A DNA stretch of 36,032 bases. Source: Prevotellaceae bacterium (GTDB lineage Bacteria; Bacteroidota; Bacteroidia; Bacteroidales; UBA932). Location of the stretch: NCBI GenBank assembly GCA_031263585.1, contig JAISFN010000098.1:1-36032 (forward strand), read 5' to 3'. The position numbers and the translations under genes were made by a program. This document shows positions 8,208 to 17,086 of the stretch, piece by piece. Under the pieces are notes generated by a model. That model was not told the origin of the DNA and searched no databases. It was given only the letters and a program-made list of their open reading frames with translations. Numbering within the stretch: position 1 is the stretch's first letter; every line of letters begins with the position of its first letter.

Positions 8208-8866
8208 GTGGCCGCCATACGTATGACAAACCATGCCTCAGATTGGTCTATGCGGTACAAACGGGAGAAATCCACATGTCCCCTGTCGAAGATATAGATG
8301 CTTCCACTCTCGTAATGAAGCCAACCCATGGCATTTACATCATGTATATTGGCAGGGGTAATCAACATAAAACCGGGAGCAGATGTTTTCACATCGTATA
8401 AAGTATGCTGCTTGATGCCTCCTTTGTGTTTTCTGAGCTCCGTCCACCAAAAAACACTTAGGCAAAGGTCAATGGCGGACGGGTCAAAGGCATACACATT
8501 TCCGTTGACAGCCATCCCGAAATCATTCCTGCAATAGCTCTTACGGGAGCTTTCTATCAATAGATAAGCAAAACTCCCCAAATATCCTGCACGTACGATT
8601 TTGGTTGGCTTTCCCCAGATTTGTCAGTGTGGCGGTGGCGCCAAGTCCAAGGCGATAGCATTTGGATTGACGGGCTTCCAAAGCTAACATCAAATCACGC
8701 ATACTTTCACAGGCAGTAAGTTGGCCGATACCATACAGAACACCTGACTCCAGCAAGTAAAACTTTTTACATATTTGTTCCCGGAGTATTTTTCAACGAT
8801 GCTGTCGAACTGTTTGCGGGGAAAAAAATCTGTAAGTTGAACGAAGATATATTTGCCTTGATCCAT
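8195..8866 (-). pseudogene. IS4-family (DUF4372-containing) transposase remnant, frameshifted and 3'-truncated
   Basis: Minus-strand pieces in three frames. From 8866, MDQGKYIFVQLTDFFPRKQF and YVKSFTCWSQ give the DUF4372 start. After a shift near 8740 come LTACESMRDLMLALEARQ and YRLGLGATATLTNLGKAN. After a shift near 8560 come AFDPSAIDLCLSVFWW, GGIKQHTLYDVKTSAPGF and YIFDRGHVDFSRLYRID. Catalytic Asp residues are present in FDPSAIDLC and DRGHVDF; the last acid is lost because the sequence ends in HGK* at the junction with the IS1380 fragment. Confidence 0.85.
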
Positions 8867-9097
8867 GCTTTTAGCTTTTGGCAAAGTTAAAAACAGGAAA
8901 GCCAATTCAAATCGTTACACAACAAAAATCTTCTAAAACCACGATATACAAAGCATTTCAAAGAACAAATTTTAATTTTTAGCCCCCATTAGTGATAGCT
9001 GAATTTTAATGTAGAATATAATATATAATACACAATTTATAAATAAACTGCTTATAGTACAGGCGACTTATTTTTATCTATATAAGCAAAAAAGCAT

Positions 9098-9105
9098 TAC
9101 TTTTG
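9098..9105 (+). promoter_or_regulatory. -7 promoter element for glyS
   Basis: TACTTTTG fits TAnnTTTG and predicts a transcript start near 9112, about 31 bases before the glyS ATG. The -33 element is weak. Confidence 0.45.
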
Positions 9106-9142
9106 CATCTTATAAAATCGATATCAATAAAAATACTACAAT

Positions 9143-10693
9143 ATGACACAGGAAGAACTATTTAAAAAACTGATTGCCCACTCGAAAGAATACGGATATA
9201 TTTTCCTATCGAGCGAAATTTACGACGGGCTTGGCGCTGTTTACGATTACGGACAATACGGCGTTGAGTTGAAGAATAATATCAAGCGTTACTGGTGGGA
9301 TTCGATGGTGAAACTGCATGAAAATATTGTGGGTATCGATTCGGCAATTTTTATGCATCCCCGTATTTGGGAAGCATCGGGACACGTCGGGGCTTTTAAT
9401 GACCCGTTAATTGATAATAAAGACTCGAAAAAGCGTTACCGTGCTGATGTGCTGGTAGAAGACCACATTGCCAAAATTGAAGAAAAAATTGAAAAGGAAG
9501 TGGCTAAGGGTCGTAAAAAATTTGGTGATGCTTTCGATGAAGCACAATTCAGGGCGACAAACCCCAATGTATTGTGCCAAGTTGAAAAAGCCGAAACTAT
9601 ACGCAAACACCTTGCCGAAACTCTTACCGATAACAACTTGGACGGTTTAAAACAATTGATACTCGATTGCGAAATTGTTTGTCCCATTTCGGGAACACGC
9701 AACTGGACTGATGTACGCCAATTTAATCTGATGTTTTCGACCCAAATGGGCTCGGTTAGTACTGATGCCAGCCAGATTTACCTCCGCCCCGAAACGGCGC
9801 AAGGTATATTTGTAAACTTTTTGAATGTACAAAAAACCGGACGCATGAAGGTTCCGTTTGGTATTACACAGATTGGTAAGGCTTTTAGGAATGAAATCGT
9901 AGCACGCCAGTTTATTTTCCGCATGCGCGAATTCGAACAAATGGAAATGCAGTTTTTTGTACGTCCCGGCGAGGAAATGAAATGGTACGAATACTGGAAG
10001 GATGCCCGCATGCGCTGGCATAAATCGCTGGGCTTGGGCGATGATAAATACCGTTTCCGCAACCATGACAAGCTGGCGCATTATGCCAATGCCGCTGCCG
10101 ACATTGAGTTTAATTTCCCCTTTGGATTTAAAGAAGTAGAAGGCATTCACTCACGCACAGATTTCGATTTAAGCAATCACCAAAAATTTTCGGGTAAAAG
10201 GCTCCAGTATTTCGACCCCGAAACCAGCGAAAGCTATGTGCCTTATGTAGTTGAAACGTCGATTGGGGTTGACCGTATGGTGCTGCTGATATTATCGGCG
10301 GCCTATGCCGAGGAAAAAGTACAGAAAGAAGGCGAAGGCGAGCGCGTGGTACTACGCATTCCTTCGATATTGGCTCCTGTAAAACTGGCTGTATTGCCAC
10401 TAGTGAAAAAAGATGGATTGCCCGAAAAAGCACATATTATTATGAATAACCTGAAGTTCGATTTCAATTGCCAATACGATGAAAAAGACTCTATCGGGAA
10501 ACGTTACCGTCGGCAGGATGCCATTGGGACTCCTTTTTGCATAACAATCGACCACCAAACGCTGCATGATGATATGGTAACTATCCGTTATCGCGACAAC
10601 ATGCGACAAGAGCGTGTTGCGATATCATCGTTGCCCGAAATTATAAATGAAAAAGTAAGTATGCGTAGCTGGCTCCAGCAATTGGGAAATTAG
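9143..10693 (+). CDS. glyS: glycyl-tRNA synthetase (single-chain, class II, alpha2 type)
   Basis: Attaches glycine to tRNA-Gly in the cytosol. 516 residues, normal for the bacterial/eukaryotic-type single-chain enzyme rather than the GlyQ/GlyS alpha2-beta2 form. Seen: the N-terminal YGYIFLSSEIYDGLGAVYDYG, the dimer/active-site region MHPRIWEASGHVGAFNDP, class II motif 2 around FRNEIVARQFIFRMREFEQ with the following QMEMQFF, and motif 3 in ETSIGVDRMVLLIL. The C-terminal anticodon-binding domain starts near LAPVKLAVLPL. The chain is intact and starts 38 bases after the -7 element. Confidence 0.97.
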   Translation: MTQEELFKKLIAHSKEYGYIFLSSEIYDGLGAVYDYGQYGVELKNNIKRYWWDSMVKLHENIVGIDSAIFMHPRIWEASGHVGAFNDPLIDNKDSKKRYRADVLVEDHIAKIEEKIEKEVAKGRKKFGDAFDEAQFRATNPNVLCQVEKAETIRKHLAETLTDNNLDGLKQLILDCEIVCPISGTRNWTDVRQFNLMFSTQMGSVSTDASQIYLRPETAQGIFVNFLNVQKTGRMKVPFGITQIGKAFRNEIVARQFIFRMREFEQMEMQFFVRPGEEMKWYEYWKDARMRWHKSLGLGDDKYRFRNHDKLAHYANAAADIEFNFPFGFKEVEGIHSRTDFDLSNHQKFSGKRLQYFDPETSESYVPYVVETSIGVDRMVLLILSAAYAEEKVQKEGEGERVVLRIPSILAPVKLAVLPLVKKDGLPEKAHIIMNNLKFDFNCQYDEKDSIGKRYRRQDAIGTPFCITIDHQTLHDDMVTIRYRDNMRQERVAISSLPEIINEKVSMRSWLQQLGN

Positions 10694-10824
10694 AATCCAG
10701 ATAATATACATGGTATATAAGCAGACAATTTTAAAGGTTTAACCAAATTATAGTGAACATTTTAATTTTTTTATTGTTGTATATTCATCTTAAGGTTTTT
10801 AATTAAAATTATAAAAATATTACG

Positions 10825-11175
10825 ATGAAAACAAAATTACAATTACTATTTATTGCTTGTTTAATGGCCTTTTCATTAAATGTAATGGCACAGGCAGAAC
10901 AATCAGTTGAAGTTTTAGCCAAAAGTATAACGGACAAAATGACGAAAGCATTGTCGCTGACTCAAGACCAAATTGATAAATTACAGACTATCAATACCAA
11001 TTATGTTAAGAAAACCCTCGATTTGAAAAAACAATTCGCAAGTAACAAAACCGAGTTGGAAAAACAACTGAAAGAAAATAACGCCGATCGCGAAGTAAAA
11101 GCCCGTAAAGTATTTACTGAAAAACAGTATTCAACTTTTTTGCAACGAAAAGCTGAATTTGAAATAAAAAGATAA
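10825..11175 (+). CDS. small secreted helical protein, Spy/LTXXQ-like
   Basis: 116 residues with a signal peptide (MKTKLQLLFIACLMAFSLNVMAQ). The mature part is Lys/Gln-rich and helical, with LSLTQDQIDKLQTINTNY and VFTEKQYSTFLQRKAEF. Paired L-T-x-x-Q and F-T-x-x-Q motifs are typical of periplasmic Spy/CpxP-like proteins and of related small Bacteroidota proteins. A chaperone or stress-sensing role is only an analogy. It starts 131 bases after glyS and ends just before a strong terminator, so it may have its own promoter, although none is clear. Confidence 0.65.
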   Translation: MKTKLQLLFIACLMAFSLNVMAQAEQSVEVLAKSITDKMTKALSLTQDQIDKLQTINTNYVKKTLDLKKQFASNKTELEKQLKENNADREVKARKVFTEKQYSTFLQRKAEFEIKR

Positions 11176-11201
11176 CGATTTGATTTGTTTGGAATTTAAA
11201 G

Positions 11202-11230
11202 GACCTTTCGCACCTCGGAGGGTCTTTTTT
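11202..11230 (+). terminator. Rho-independent terminator after the small periplasmic gene
   Basis: GACCTTTCG, loop CACCT, CGGAGGGTC form a nine-base-pair stem (with G-U pairs) followed directly by six T. Confidence 0.8.
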
Positions 11231-11347
11231 GTAGGTGGAGCCATTCAGCGGATAAAAAATAAATACCAGCTGATTCATTTTGAATTAGTTGATATTAATT
11301 CGTTTACCACCCTGAAAATACGGTTTGGTATCAGCAACGGGGTTAGC

Positions 11348-11842
11348 TTATATAATAGTTGTTAACCGATAGATATTCGAGATATGTTTAAAGCCTTTTT
11401 TCTCGAAAAATGCATGTGCACTATGATTGCTCAAACCCGATTCTAAATAACAATTATTAATGCCCTTGTCTTTTAATACCTCAATTGCTGTTTGGAATAA
11501 TTTATCTCCGGCCCCTTTTCCCCTGTAATCATCGGCCAGCAGTATATCGTAAATAATTCCGTAATCTTTATCATAATCATCCTCAATACCAAATATAACA
11601 AAACCAACTACAATTCTGTCATCTTCTATAACATAAATAAAAGATTGCGGATTATCGTGATGTCGGTTTAAATAGCGTTGCCATTTTTCTTTAAAATCAA
11701 GTGCAAGGGTTTGTCCGTCGCCATATAACAACCCCATCTGGATTTCGCCATGCGATATGTAGCTTTTATTTGTTTTGAGGTTGAGGGCAAACATCCCGAC
11801 AAGCCTGTCCTGGTCGCTAACGTCGTATTTTCTTATTTTCAT
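11348..11842 (-). CDS. GNAT-family N-acetyltransferase
   Basis: 164 residues. The acetyl-CoA site is visible as LADDYRGKGAGDKLFQTAIEVL (about residues 102-123), with the preceding strand YGIIYDILL and a late conserved segment HAFFEKKGFKHISNIYRL. Acceptor substrate unknown. Its start lies inside the 3' end of the 510-residue membrane protein gene (26-base overlap), so translation is probably coupled and the two may share a function. Nothing downstream except the convergent terminator region. Confidence 0.85.
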   Translation of the reverse strand: MKIRKYDVSDQDRLVGMFALNLKTNKSYISHGEIQMGLLYGDGQTLALDFKEKWQRYLNRHHDNPQSFIYVIEDDRIVVGFVIFGIEDDYDKDYGIIYDILLADDYRGKGAGDKLFQTAIEVLKDKGINNCYLESGLSNHSAHAFFEKKGFKHISNIYRLTTII

Positions 11843-13349
11843 TTCTTTTTTCTTGTTTATCCTTAATATAATGTTTTATAAGTATACAAATAACCAAACC
11901 GATAATTGCAAAGGTAAATAATAATAATATCGAACCCCAAAATAAACCGTGTCCATCCGAAATAATGGTGGATATAATGGGAACTTTGTCATTTTGCAGC
12001 AATACCCCGAATAACGAGGCCAGCGATATAATCATAAGAATACGGTTGGTATCCTGGGCCTGTTTTAATTCGATACTGTTATTGGCATTGTTCAGTGAGT
12101 TATCTATTTTACTGATTACTTCATTCAGATATTGTTCGTCATTAGGAACATCAAGGTTTTCCTCGGACAATTTGAACATGTGCTTGTGCGATACATACCT
12201 TAAATAACGAATAGAGTCCAACTGCAAAATAACATTCGATAATTCGACACTTAACTTTGCATTGGCTTCAATCATTTTACGGGTGTTTTGTTTATGGCCC
12301 GAAATCAGTTCCGATTTTTGCACATACCTTGTAATGGCATAATTTATAGTTTGTTTTTTTGCCAGAATAAGTTCGATTAGCACCATATACTCGGGCCAGC
12401 AAACATGGTATGCATCGCGCCTTTTCAAATGTTCAATCCAGTCTACAGGGGCTTCTTCACCGCCCCGTTTGCCATATGTACCAATTACCAGGCTTACATT
12501 TTGATTGGTTAGCACCAAATCGTCAGTATCGATGGCGATGTTCCGTCCACAGATGTCGTTATAGCTTTCATCCATACGGTAGAGCCATTCTTTCGGATAT
12601 AACGACATTAGCCCGATTATTTCAGCCCTGTGTTGCGTTTCGATATGTTCGATAATTTGTGCTTCGCTTATCGAATCGAAACTGAAACCGCCGCTGTGCC
12701 CGATATTATCGCACACATCAATAAATGTGTATAAAAAGGCGGGGATACTGTCTTCGGTTTTAGCATTCGCATCGAAATAATTCCGATAACGCTCCATCAC
12801 ATCGTCCAAATAATAAAGTGTTTCATCATAGGGAGTATCGCTGTATACCGAATTTTTATCAAGATGTAAGTCCCATATGCTAACTTTTTTAAGTATCCCG
12901 TCGATAGTTTGTTTGCCTGTTTCTGGATCGGTTGACCAGTATTCGACTTTTTGGGAGATGCCCGCAACAACAATTAATTGGTCGGTATCAAAGGGGTGAT
13001 TGATTTTACAAAAATCCGTTCCGTCAATTTTACCGTCTTCCACCACCACAAACCTGTACGACAGTTGTATGCAGGTATCAAAATACTTGATCGCCCTTAC
13101 ATGTACATAGCCTTCTATGGTGGTTTTTTCTTCATCGTCAATTTCGATTTTTATGTTAAATCCCTTGAGTTCATAACGTTTGTAAAATTGCAGTTGATGG
13201 GTGAATATCTGTTTGTCGATAGGGTCGTCAAATTCTGTTACAAAATTATTGATGCTTATATGCAGCTCGTCGGCACAAAAGGTTTGCATTTGAATAATTG
13301 CAAACGAATTGTAAACTAATCTGTAAGGGCATTGGTTAATGTTATCCAT
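11817..13349 (-). CDS. unrecognised two-TM protein with CorA-like topology
   Basis: 510 residues; I do not recognise the family. The first 260 residues are mixed alpha/beta and acidic, without a signal peptide. Residues about 340-425 are helical (repeated Asn/Lys/Glu heptad-like stretches such as NNANNSIELKQAQ), followed by two hydrophobic segments near 436-451 and 468-491 and a highly basic tail (KDKQEKRNENKKIRR). A large cytosolic domain, a long helix and two C-terminal membrane spans recall CorA metal channels, but the GMN selectivity motif is absent, so no transport role is claimed. It overlaps a GNAT gene by 26 bases. Confidence 0.6.
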   Translation of the reverse strand: MDNINQCPYRLVYNSFAIIQMQTFCADELHISINNFVTEFDDPIDKQIFTHQLQFYKRYELKGFNIKIEIDDEEKTTIEGYVHVRAIKYFDTCIQLSYRFVVVEDGKIDGTDFCKINHPFDTDQLIVVAGISQKVEYWSTDPETGKQTIDGILKKVSIWDLHLDKNSVYSDTPYDETLYYLDDVMERYRNYFDANAKTEDSIPAFLYTFIDVCDNIGHSGGFSFDSISEAQIIEHIETQHRAEIIGLMSLYPKEWLYRMDESYNDICGRNIAIDTDDLVLTNQNVSLVIGTYGKRGGEEAPVDWIEHLKRRDAYHVCWPEYMVLIELILAKKQTINYAITRYVQKSELISGHKQNTRKMIEANAKLSVELSNVILQLDSIRYLRYVSHKHMFKLSEENLDVPNDEQYLNEVISKIDNSLNNANNSIELKQAQDTNRILMIISLASLFGVLLQNDKVPIISTIISDGHGLFWGSILLLFTFAIIGLVICILIKHYIKDKQEKRNENKKIRR

Positions 13350-13484
13350 AAGGTTGAATATGAAGGTTGATTATATTGCACACTAAAGTATAATAATATT
13401 TTAAAAGCCGGTTTATTGTTGCAAAAAATAACCCTGGGCATCCGCATGCCGAGGGTATTACTAATTACTAAGCAAGTAGTTTGT

Positions 13485-14261
13485 TTAATAGTATGTTATA
13501 TCTCGTTCAATGATATTTTCGGGAATTTTATTTTTATTAAGGTCGTATGTAAATATAATTTGTTGTATCCAATTGTTATAATAATCGTATACATATTCGT
13601 AAGCTGAGAGGCTTAATTCATTTCCGCTGGCATCGTAGCTTCCTTCTTCTATTTTAACACCAAACCTGTCATATTTGTACACTGTTTGCCATCCGAGTTT
13701 TCCTGTTGCATCATAATGTTTATAACTTATTTTGTTGCCTAATTTATCATATTCATAATTTTCTTTCCAGCTCAAACCTCCCTTGGGTTTATAACAGGAT
13801 GTCGATATCTTGTTGGCATTATTGGCATCGTATCGGTGTTCCAGTTTTTCAAGTAAGTCTCCCTGAACGTTATACAGTTGTTCTTCGGTAATTTTTCCCG
13901 CACTATTATAATGATATACGGTTTTTGACTGTACTGATCCGCTGACACTGGTTAAAACCATTTCGGCTTTATCGTCAGATTTATAATCGTAACTTGCTTT
14001 CCATTCAAGTTTATTATCAGCACTATAGCTCGAAACTTCGGCGCATCTTCCCCTTTGGTCAAAAACATGATCTTCGTTACCCACAATACAGTTTGCTACA
14101 TTTCCCTTTTGCGGGCCTTCCGGAGTTAGTAAAACTTTATGACAACGTTGCTTTACCATTATTACTAAGCCCTTCAGTCTCTCGTCTTCCCATCCGTTCT
14201 GAGCCGTTGCTGTAACGCTTATGAGCATTACCCCCAACATTGTAAATAGTAAGTTTTTCAT
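13485..14261 (-). CDS. secreted protein with YD-like tandem repeats
   Basis: 258 residues. A signal peptide (MKNLLFTMLGVMLISVTATAQ) precedes, from about residue 85, a run of roughly 20-residue units such as YDKLGNKISYKHYDATGKLG and YDRFGVKIEEGSYDASGN, which have the Y-D-x-x-G-x pattern of YD/RHS or MORN-like beta repeats. There are about six to seven units. No toxin domain or RHS core sequence follows, so it is probably a small repeat protein of the cell envelope. Transcribed alone, away from the 510-residue protein gene, on the same strand. Confidence 0.65.
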   Translation of the reverse strand: MKNLLFTMLGVMLISVTATAQNGWEDERLKGLVIMVKQRCHKVLLTPEGPQKGNVANCIVGNEDHVFDQRGRCAEVSSYSADNKLEWKASYDYKSDDKAEMVLTSVSGSVQSKTVYHYNSAGKITEEQLYNVQGDLLEKLEHRYDANNANKISTSCYKPKGGLSWKENYEYDKLGNKISYKHYDATGKLGWQTVYKYDRFGVKIEEGSYDASGNELSLSAYEYVYDYYNNWIQQIIFTYDLNKNKIPENIIERDITYY

Positions 14262-14620
14262 ATTTTGATGTATAAATAATAATGATTTATCAAATTATTT
14301 CATTCGAGTACAAAAACATTACCAAAATTTATATCCTGAAAAAAGCTTCCAGATATTAAATTTCGAGTTCTCTGTTTAATCGAAAATCTTAACAATACTA
14401 TTGATAATCAATAGTTAGATTAATCCCCCTGCTCTTAAAAAACAACGGCAATTTATTAAAAAAATTTTATTTTTCAAGACTGGTAGCTATTATAAGATTT
14501 TATTTTTAACGATAATTTGAGATTGATAAGGTTTTTTAATATAATACCTGAATATCTGCCATAAAAGGGGATTATAACGGCATCAAAACAATCTATTTTA
14601 CTTATTGAACATTTATTTGC
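14262..14620. other. AT-rich intergenic region between the YD-repeat gene and sodB
   Basis: It separates divergent genes. Apart from the sodB -7 element at its right end, I see no gene, RNA or clear operator. Confidence 0.5.
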
Positions 14621-14628
14621 TATTTTTG
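14621..14628 (+). promoter_or_regulatory. -7 promoter element for sodB
   Basis: TATTTTTG fits TAnnTTTG and predicts a start near 14635, giving a leader of about 54 bases. A TTG at 14605-14607 could be the -33 element but is somewhat close. Confidence 0.4.
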
Positions 14629-14688
14629 TTTTTACATAGTAAATTGATCGTTTTTGTTTAAAAATTAAATAAATATATAGCATTGATT

Positions 14689-15264
14689 ATGAAGTATGAA
14701 TTACCAGCGTTGCCTTATGCGTTAGATGCACTGGCTCCACGAATCAGTAAACAAACATTGGAATTCCATTGGGGAAAGCACCATCAGGCTTATGTAAATA
14801 ATTTGAATAATTTAATTCAGGGAACTAAATTTGAAAACGCAGACCTTGAAACCATTATCCACGAAGCCGATGGTGGAATTTTCAATAATGCAGCACAGGT
14901 TTGGAACCATACTTTTTATTTTACTTCGTTTTCGCCCAACGCCTCGTTTGAACCTACGGGAGCATTGGCCGAAACAATTAACAAAAGCTTTGGTTCATTG
15001 GCCGAATTTAAGGAACAGTTTACCAAGGTCGCAGGCAGCTTATTTGGGTCGGGTTGGGCTTGGTTAGTGAAAAAAGATAACGGATTGTTGGAAGTAGTTC
15101 CAGAGTCGAATGCCAGAAACCCTTTGCGTAACGGTTTAACGCCAATATTAACCTGCGATGTTTGGGAACATGCTTATTACCTTGATTACCAAAATCGTCG
15201 CCCCGATTATGTGAAAAATTTCTGGGAAGTATTGGATTGGAAAGTAATTGAAAAACGTTTTTAA
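14689..15264 (+). CDS. sodB: superoxide dismutase, Fe/Mn type
   Basis: Dismutates superoxide to oxygen and hydrogen peroxide; cytosolic. With the ATG at 14689 it is 191 residues long, the usual start MKYELPALPYALDAL; a TTG two codons upstream is less likely. Metal ligands are visible: His27 in FHWGKHH, His74 in QVWNHTFYF, and Asp157 and His161 in DVWEHAYYLDYQN. The sequence is of the Fe type, although Bacteroidota enzymes may use Fe or Mn; sequence alone does not settle this. A convergent terminator separates it from pepE. Confidence 0.95.
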   Translation: MKYELPALPYALDALAPRISKQTLEFHWGKHHQAYVNNLNNLIQGTKFENADLETIIHEADGGIFNNAAQVWNHTFYFTSFSPNASFEPTGALAETINKSFGSLAEFKEQFTKVAGSLFGSGWAWLVKKDNGLLEVVPESNARNPLRNGLTPILTCDVWEHAYYLDYQNRRPDYVKNFWEVLDWKVIEKRF

Positions 15265-15290
15265 GTTTGTCGTTTAAATAATTATTTAAC

Positions 15291-15332
15291 AACAAAAGCC
15301 GCCGGAAGATGATACTTTCAACGGCTTTTGTT
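15291..15332. terminator. Bidirectional terminator between sodB and pepE
   Basis: AACAAAAGCCG and CGGCTTTTGTT form a perfect 11-base-pair stem around a 20-base loop. The A/T-rich outer arms would give T-tails on both strands between the convergent genes. Confidence 0.75.
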
Positions 15333-15352
15333 ATAGTGTCTGCATTTATTTG

Positions 15353-16066
15353 CTACTTCATTAAAAAGCTGAAATCATCATTAGTGCTAACTTCAATCGG
15401 CTCTTGGCCATGTTTGAAAACCCGTAAAGGGAGTTTGCCTACCAGTTTTATAGTATCGTTTTCAATTAAAAACATGCAGCCTTCGCGTAATCCGGCAACA
15501 TAACGGTTGGGGTTGGCCGTAATATATTCCTGTATGCGTTGCTCGCGGGTTTCGCCGGCATGTCCTTGCGGATGTGCATCAAGGTAGTGCGGGTTGATTT
15601 GAAAAGGAATCAGGTTAAAAGCGTTAAAACTTTCGGATTCTACAATGGGCATATCATTTGTGGTGCAAATGGTTGGGCAGGCAAGGTTCGATCCTGCGCT
15701 CCATCCTATATACGGTGTGCCGTTTAGTACTTTTTCGCGGACTTCGTTGATAAGCCCTAAAGCTTGCACGTTTTTCAGCAAATGAAACGTATTACCACCT
15801 CCTACAACAACTGCCTGGGCTTCTTTAACGGCCTTGCGTGCATCCTTGTAACAGTGTATCGAATCGACCTCTACATTAAATTCGCCGAAACGTTGTTGTA
15901 CTTTAGCTTGATATTCATCGTACGAAAAAGTAACGGCGGCAAAAGGCACAAATAATACTTTATTTACGTTGTGTTTAGCCAAAAAATCACGAATCTGAGC
16001 TTTTGGATATTCTAAATAAGCTTCGCCGGCATTGGTCGAATTGCTGATCAATAATAAGTTTATCAT
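15353..16066 (-). CDS. pepE: dipeptidase E (alpha-aspartyl dipeptidase, peptidase family S51)
   Basis: Cytosolic serine peptidase that splits dipeptides with N-terminal aspartate. The 237-residue length is normal. The catalytic set lines up with the Salmonella enzyme (Ser120, Asp135, His157) at a constant offset of three: Ser123 in GWSAGSNLA, Asp138 in TTNDMPI, and His160 in INPHYLDAHPQ. The conserved VVVGGGNTFHLL near residue 90 is present. Single gene, convergent with sodB. Confidence 0.95.
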   Translation of the reverse strand: MINLLLISNSTNAGEAYLEYPKAQIRDFLAKHNVNKVLFVPFAAVTFSYDEYQAKVQQRFGEFNVEVDSIHCYKDARKAVKEAQAVVVGGGNTFHLLKNVQALGLINEVREKVLNGTPYIGWSAGSNLACPTICTTNDMPIVESESFNAFNLIPFQINPHYLDAHPQGHAGETREQRIQEYITANPNRYVAGLREGCMFLIENDTIKLVGKLPLRVFKHGQEPIEVSTNDDFSFLMK

Positions 16067-16261
16067 TGTTTTCGGTTTTTATTTTATATAAAATAATAGT
16101 GTTAAATTCTTAAAAGTATTTAGTGATATATTATGTTATTGCCTATGGCGAACCCGAAAGCTCGGTTCTGAGCGAAGCGAGAGATCTTTTTCTTATCAAC
16201 TTATACATATTTTATAATAATTTTAAATGATTATCTGTAACCGTACCTAAATTGATTTTTA
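16067..16261. repeat. Intergenic DNA with a GC-rich dispersed-repeat fragment
   Basis: The block TATGGCGAACCCGAAAGCTC followed by GGTTCTGAGCGAAGCGAGAG (about 16144-16183) contrasts with its AT-rich surroundings. It shares the core AGCTCGGTT with repeat R2 (33113-33121) and resembles the short TCGCTTCGCTCAG-type repeats scattered through Bacteroidota intergenic DNA. Confidence 0.35.
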
Positions 16262-16965
16262 GAAGCTACGCAAACCACGAATATCCTGTAAAATAAAGCC
16301 CTGACTAAATACCTTCGATTAAATTTGTAAGAGAATTCATTGAGATAGTTTTACAAATACAGGGACTTTAAGTCATGGTAACTATCCAAAATTATTCCCT
16401 CGGCATTGCTGATAGCTATGCGCACCCAGGGCAGAACTATACCGGTATCTTGCCTAGCTATGGCCTGAGATTTATGTTCTTTTACCAGCCCTTCAGGATT
16501 AATATGCGAGGCGGACTTATCCGGGTCTATTGTTACATCTGCGGCCGCATACAGCTCAACTGCTGGGTCAATCGTCGATGCAAGCATATCTTTTACAGCA
16601 ACCATCTTAAGATAGCCAACTTTGAGAGGCTTGTCCTGCTTAACTATTTTCCATTCAGCAGGTTTGTTCTATGACATGATAGCAAGTTTTGTTTTACCTT
16701 AGCTGCAGCGTCCCCCGCTTTAATGACTCTTCTTTATATTCTTCTTCCGTAGAGAAGAAACCTTCGTCAAGTTCCATAACATCGCCTAGTTCATACAAAA
16801 CATCCTGTTTGCCCATAGCTTCTCCATGTTTATGGAGCTTTCATAACGTTTCCCTCCTAATTGGCCTTGGAGCTCCAAGGCTGAAAAACTATTCTTGCTG
16901 CTGGTCAGCAAGTGCATGGCTATAAACCAATAACGGAACGGAAGATAAGAGCCGTGCATGACTGT
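16262..16965 (-). pseudogene. IS1595-family (ISXO2-like) transposase remnant, multiply broken
   Basis: Minus-strand reading in shifting frames: LPFRYWFIAMHLLTSSKNSF then SALELQGQLGGKRYE (from about 16965), GDVMELDEGFFSTEEEYKEE, KVGYLKMVAVKDML, AAADVTIDPDKSASHINPEG then LVKEHKSQ, LPWVRIAISNAEG, and after an in-frame stop (LYL*NYLNEF) NYLNEFSYKFNRRYL and VVCVASKN. This is the ISXO2-like transposase domain in order, with at least two frameshifts and two stops. The N-terminal zinc ribbon is not seen. The stop in LYL*NYLNEF fits a CAA-to-TAA change. Confidence 0.85.
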
Positions 16966-17086
16966 GCGGCTGCGTAATCCCTGGCGTGTATGACAATATT
17001 TACTCGGATAAGATTCTTTGCCTTAATTATTATCAATTAATTATTTAAAAAACTATTGTGTAAATTATTGTTTCTGTAGCACAGGC

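Noticed and set aside
9407-10609. Several long reading frames on the minus strand opposite glyS
   Set aside because: They mirror the coding bias of glyS, have no recognisable motifs, and lack neighbours or signals of their own.
6118-10693. A T-box or other tRNA-Gly-sensing leader for glyS
   Set aside because: The glyS leader is only about 30 bases after the promoter element and shows no T-box sequence; the closeness of tRNA-Gly and glyS may be chance.
11817-13349. Calling the 510-residue protein a CorA magnesium transporter
   Set aside because: The topology is similar but the GMN motif is missing and the soluble domain does not look like CorA.
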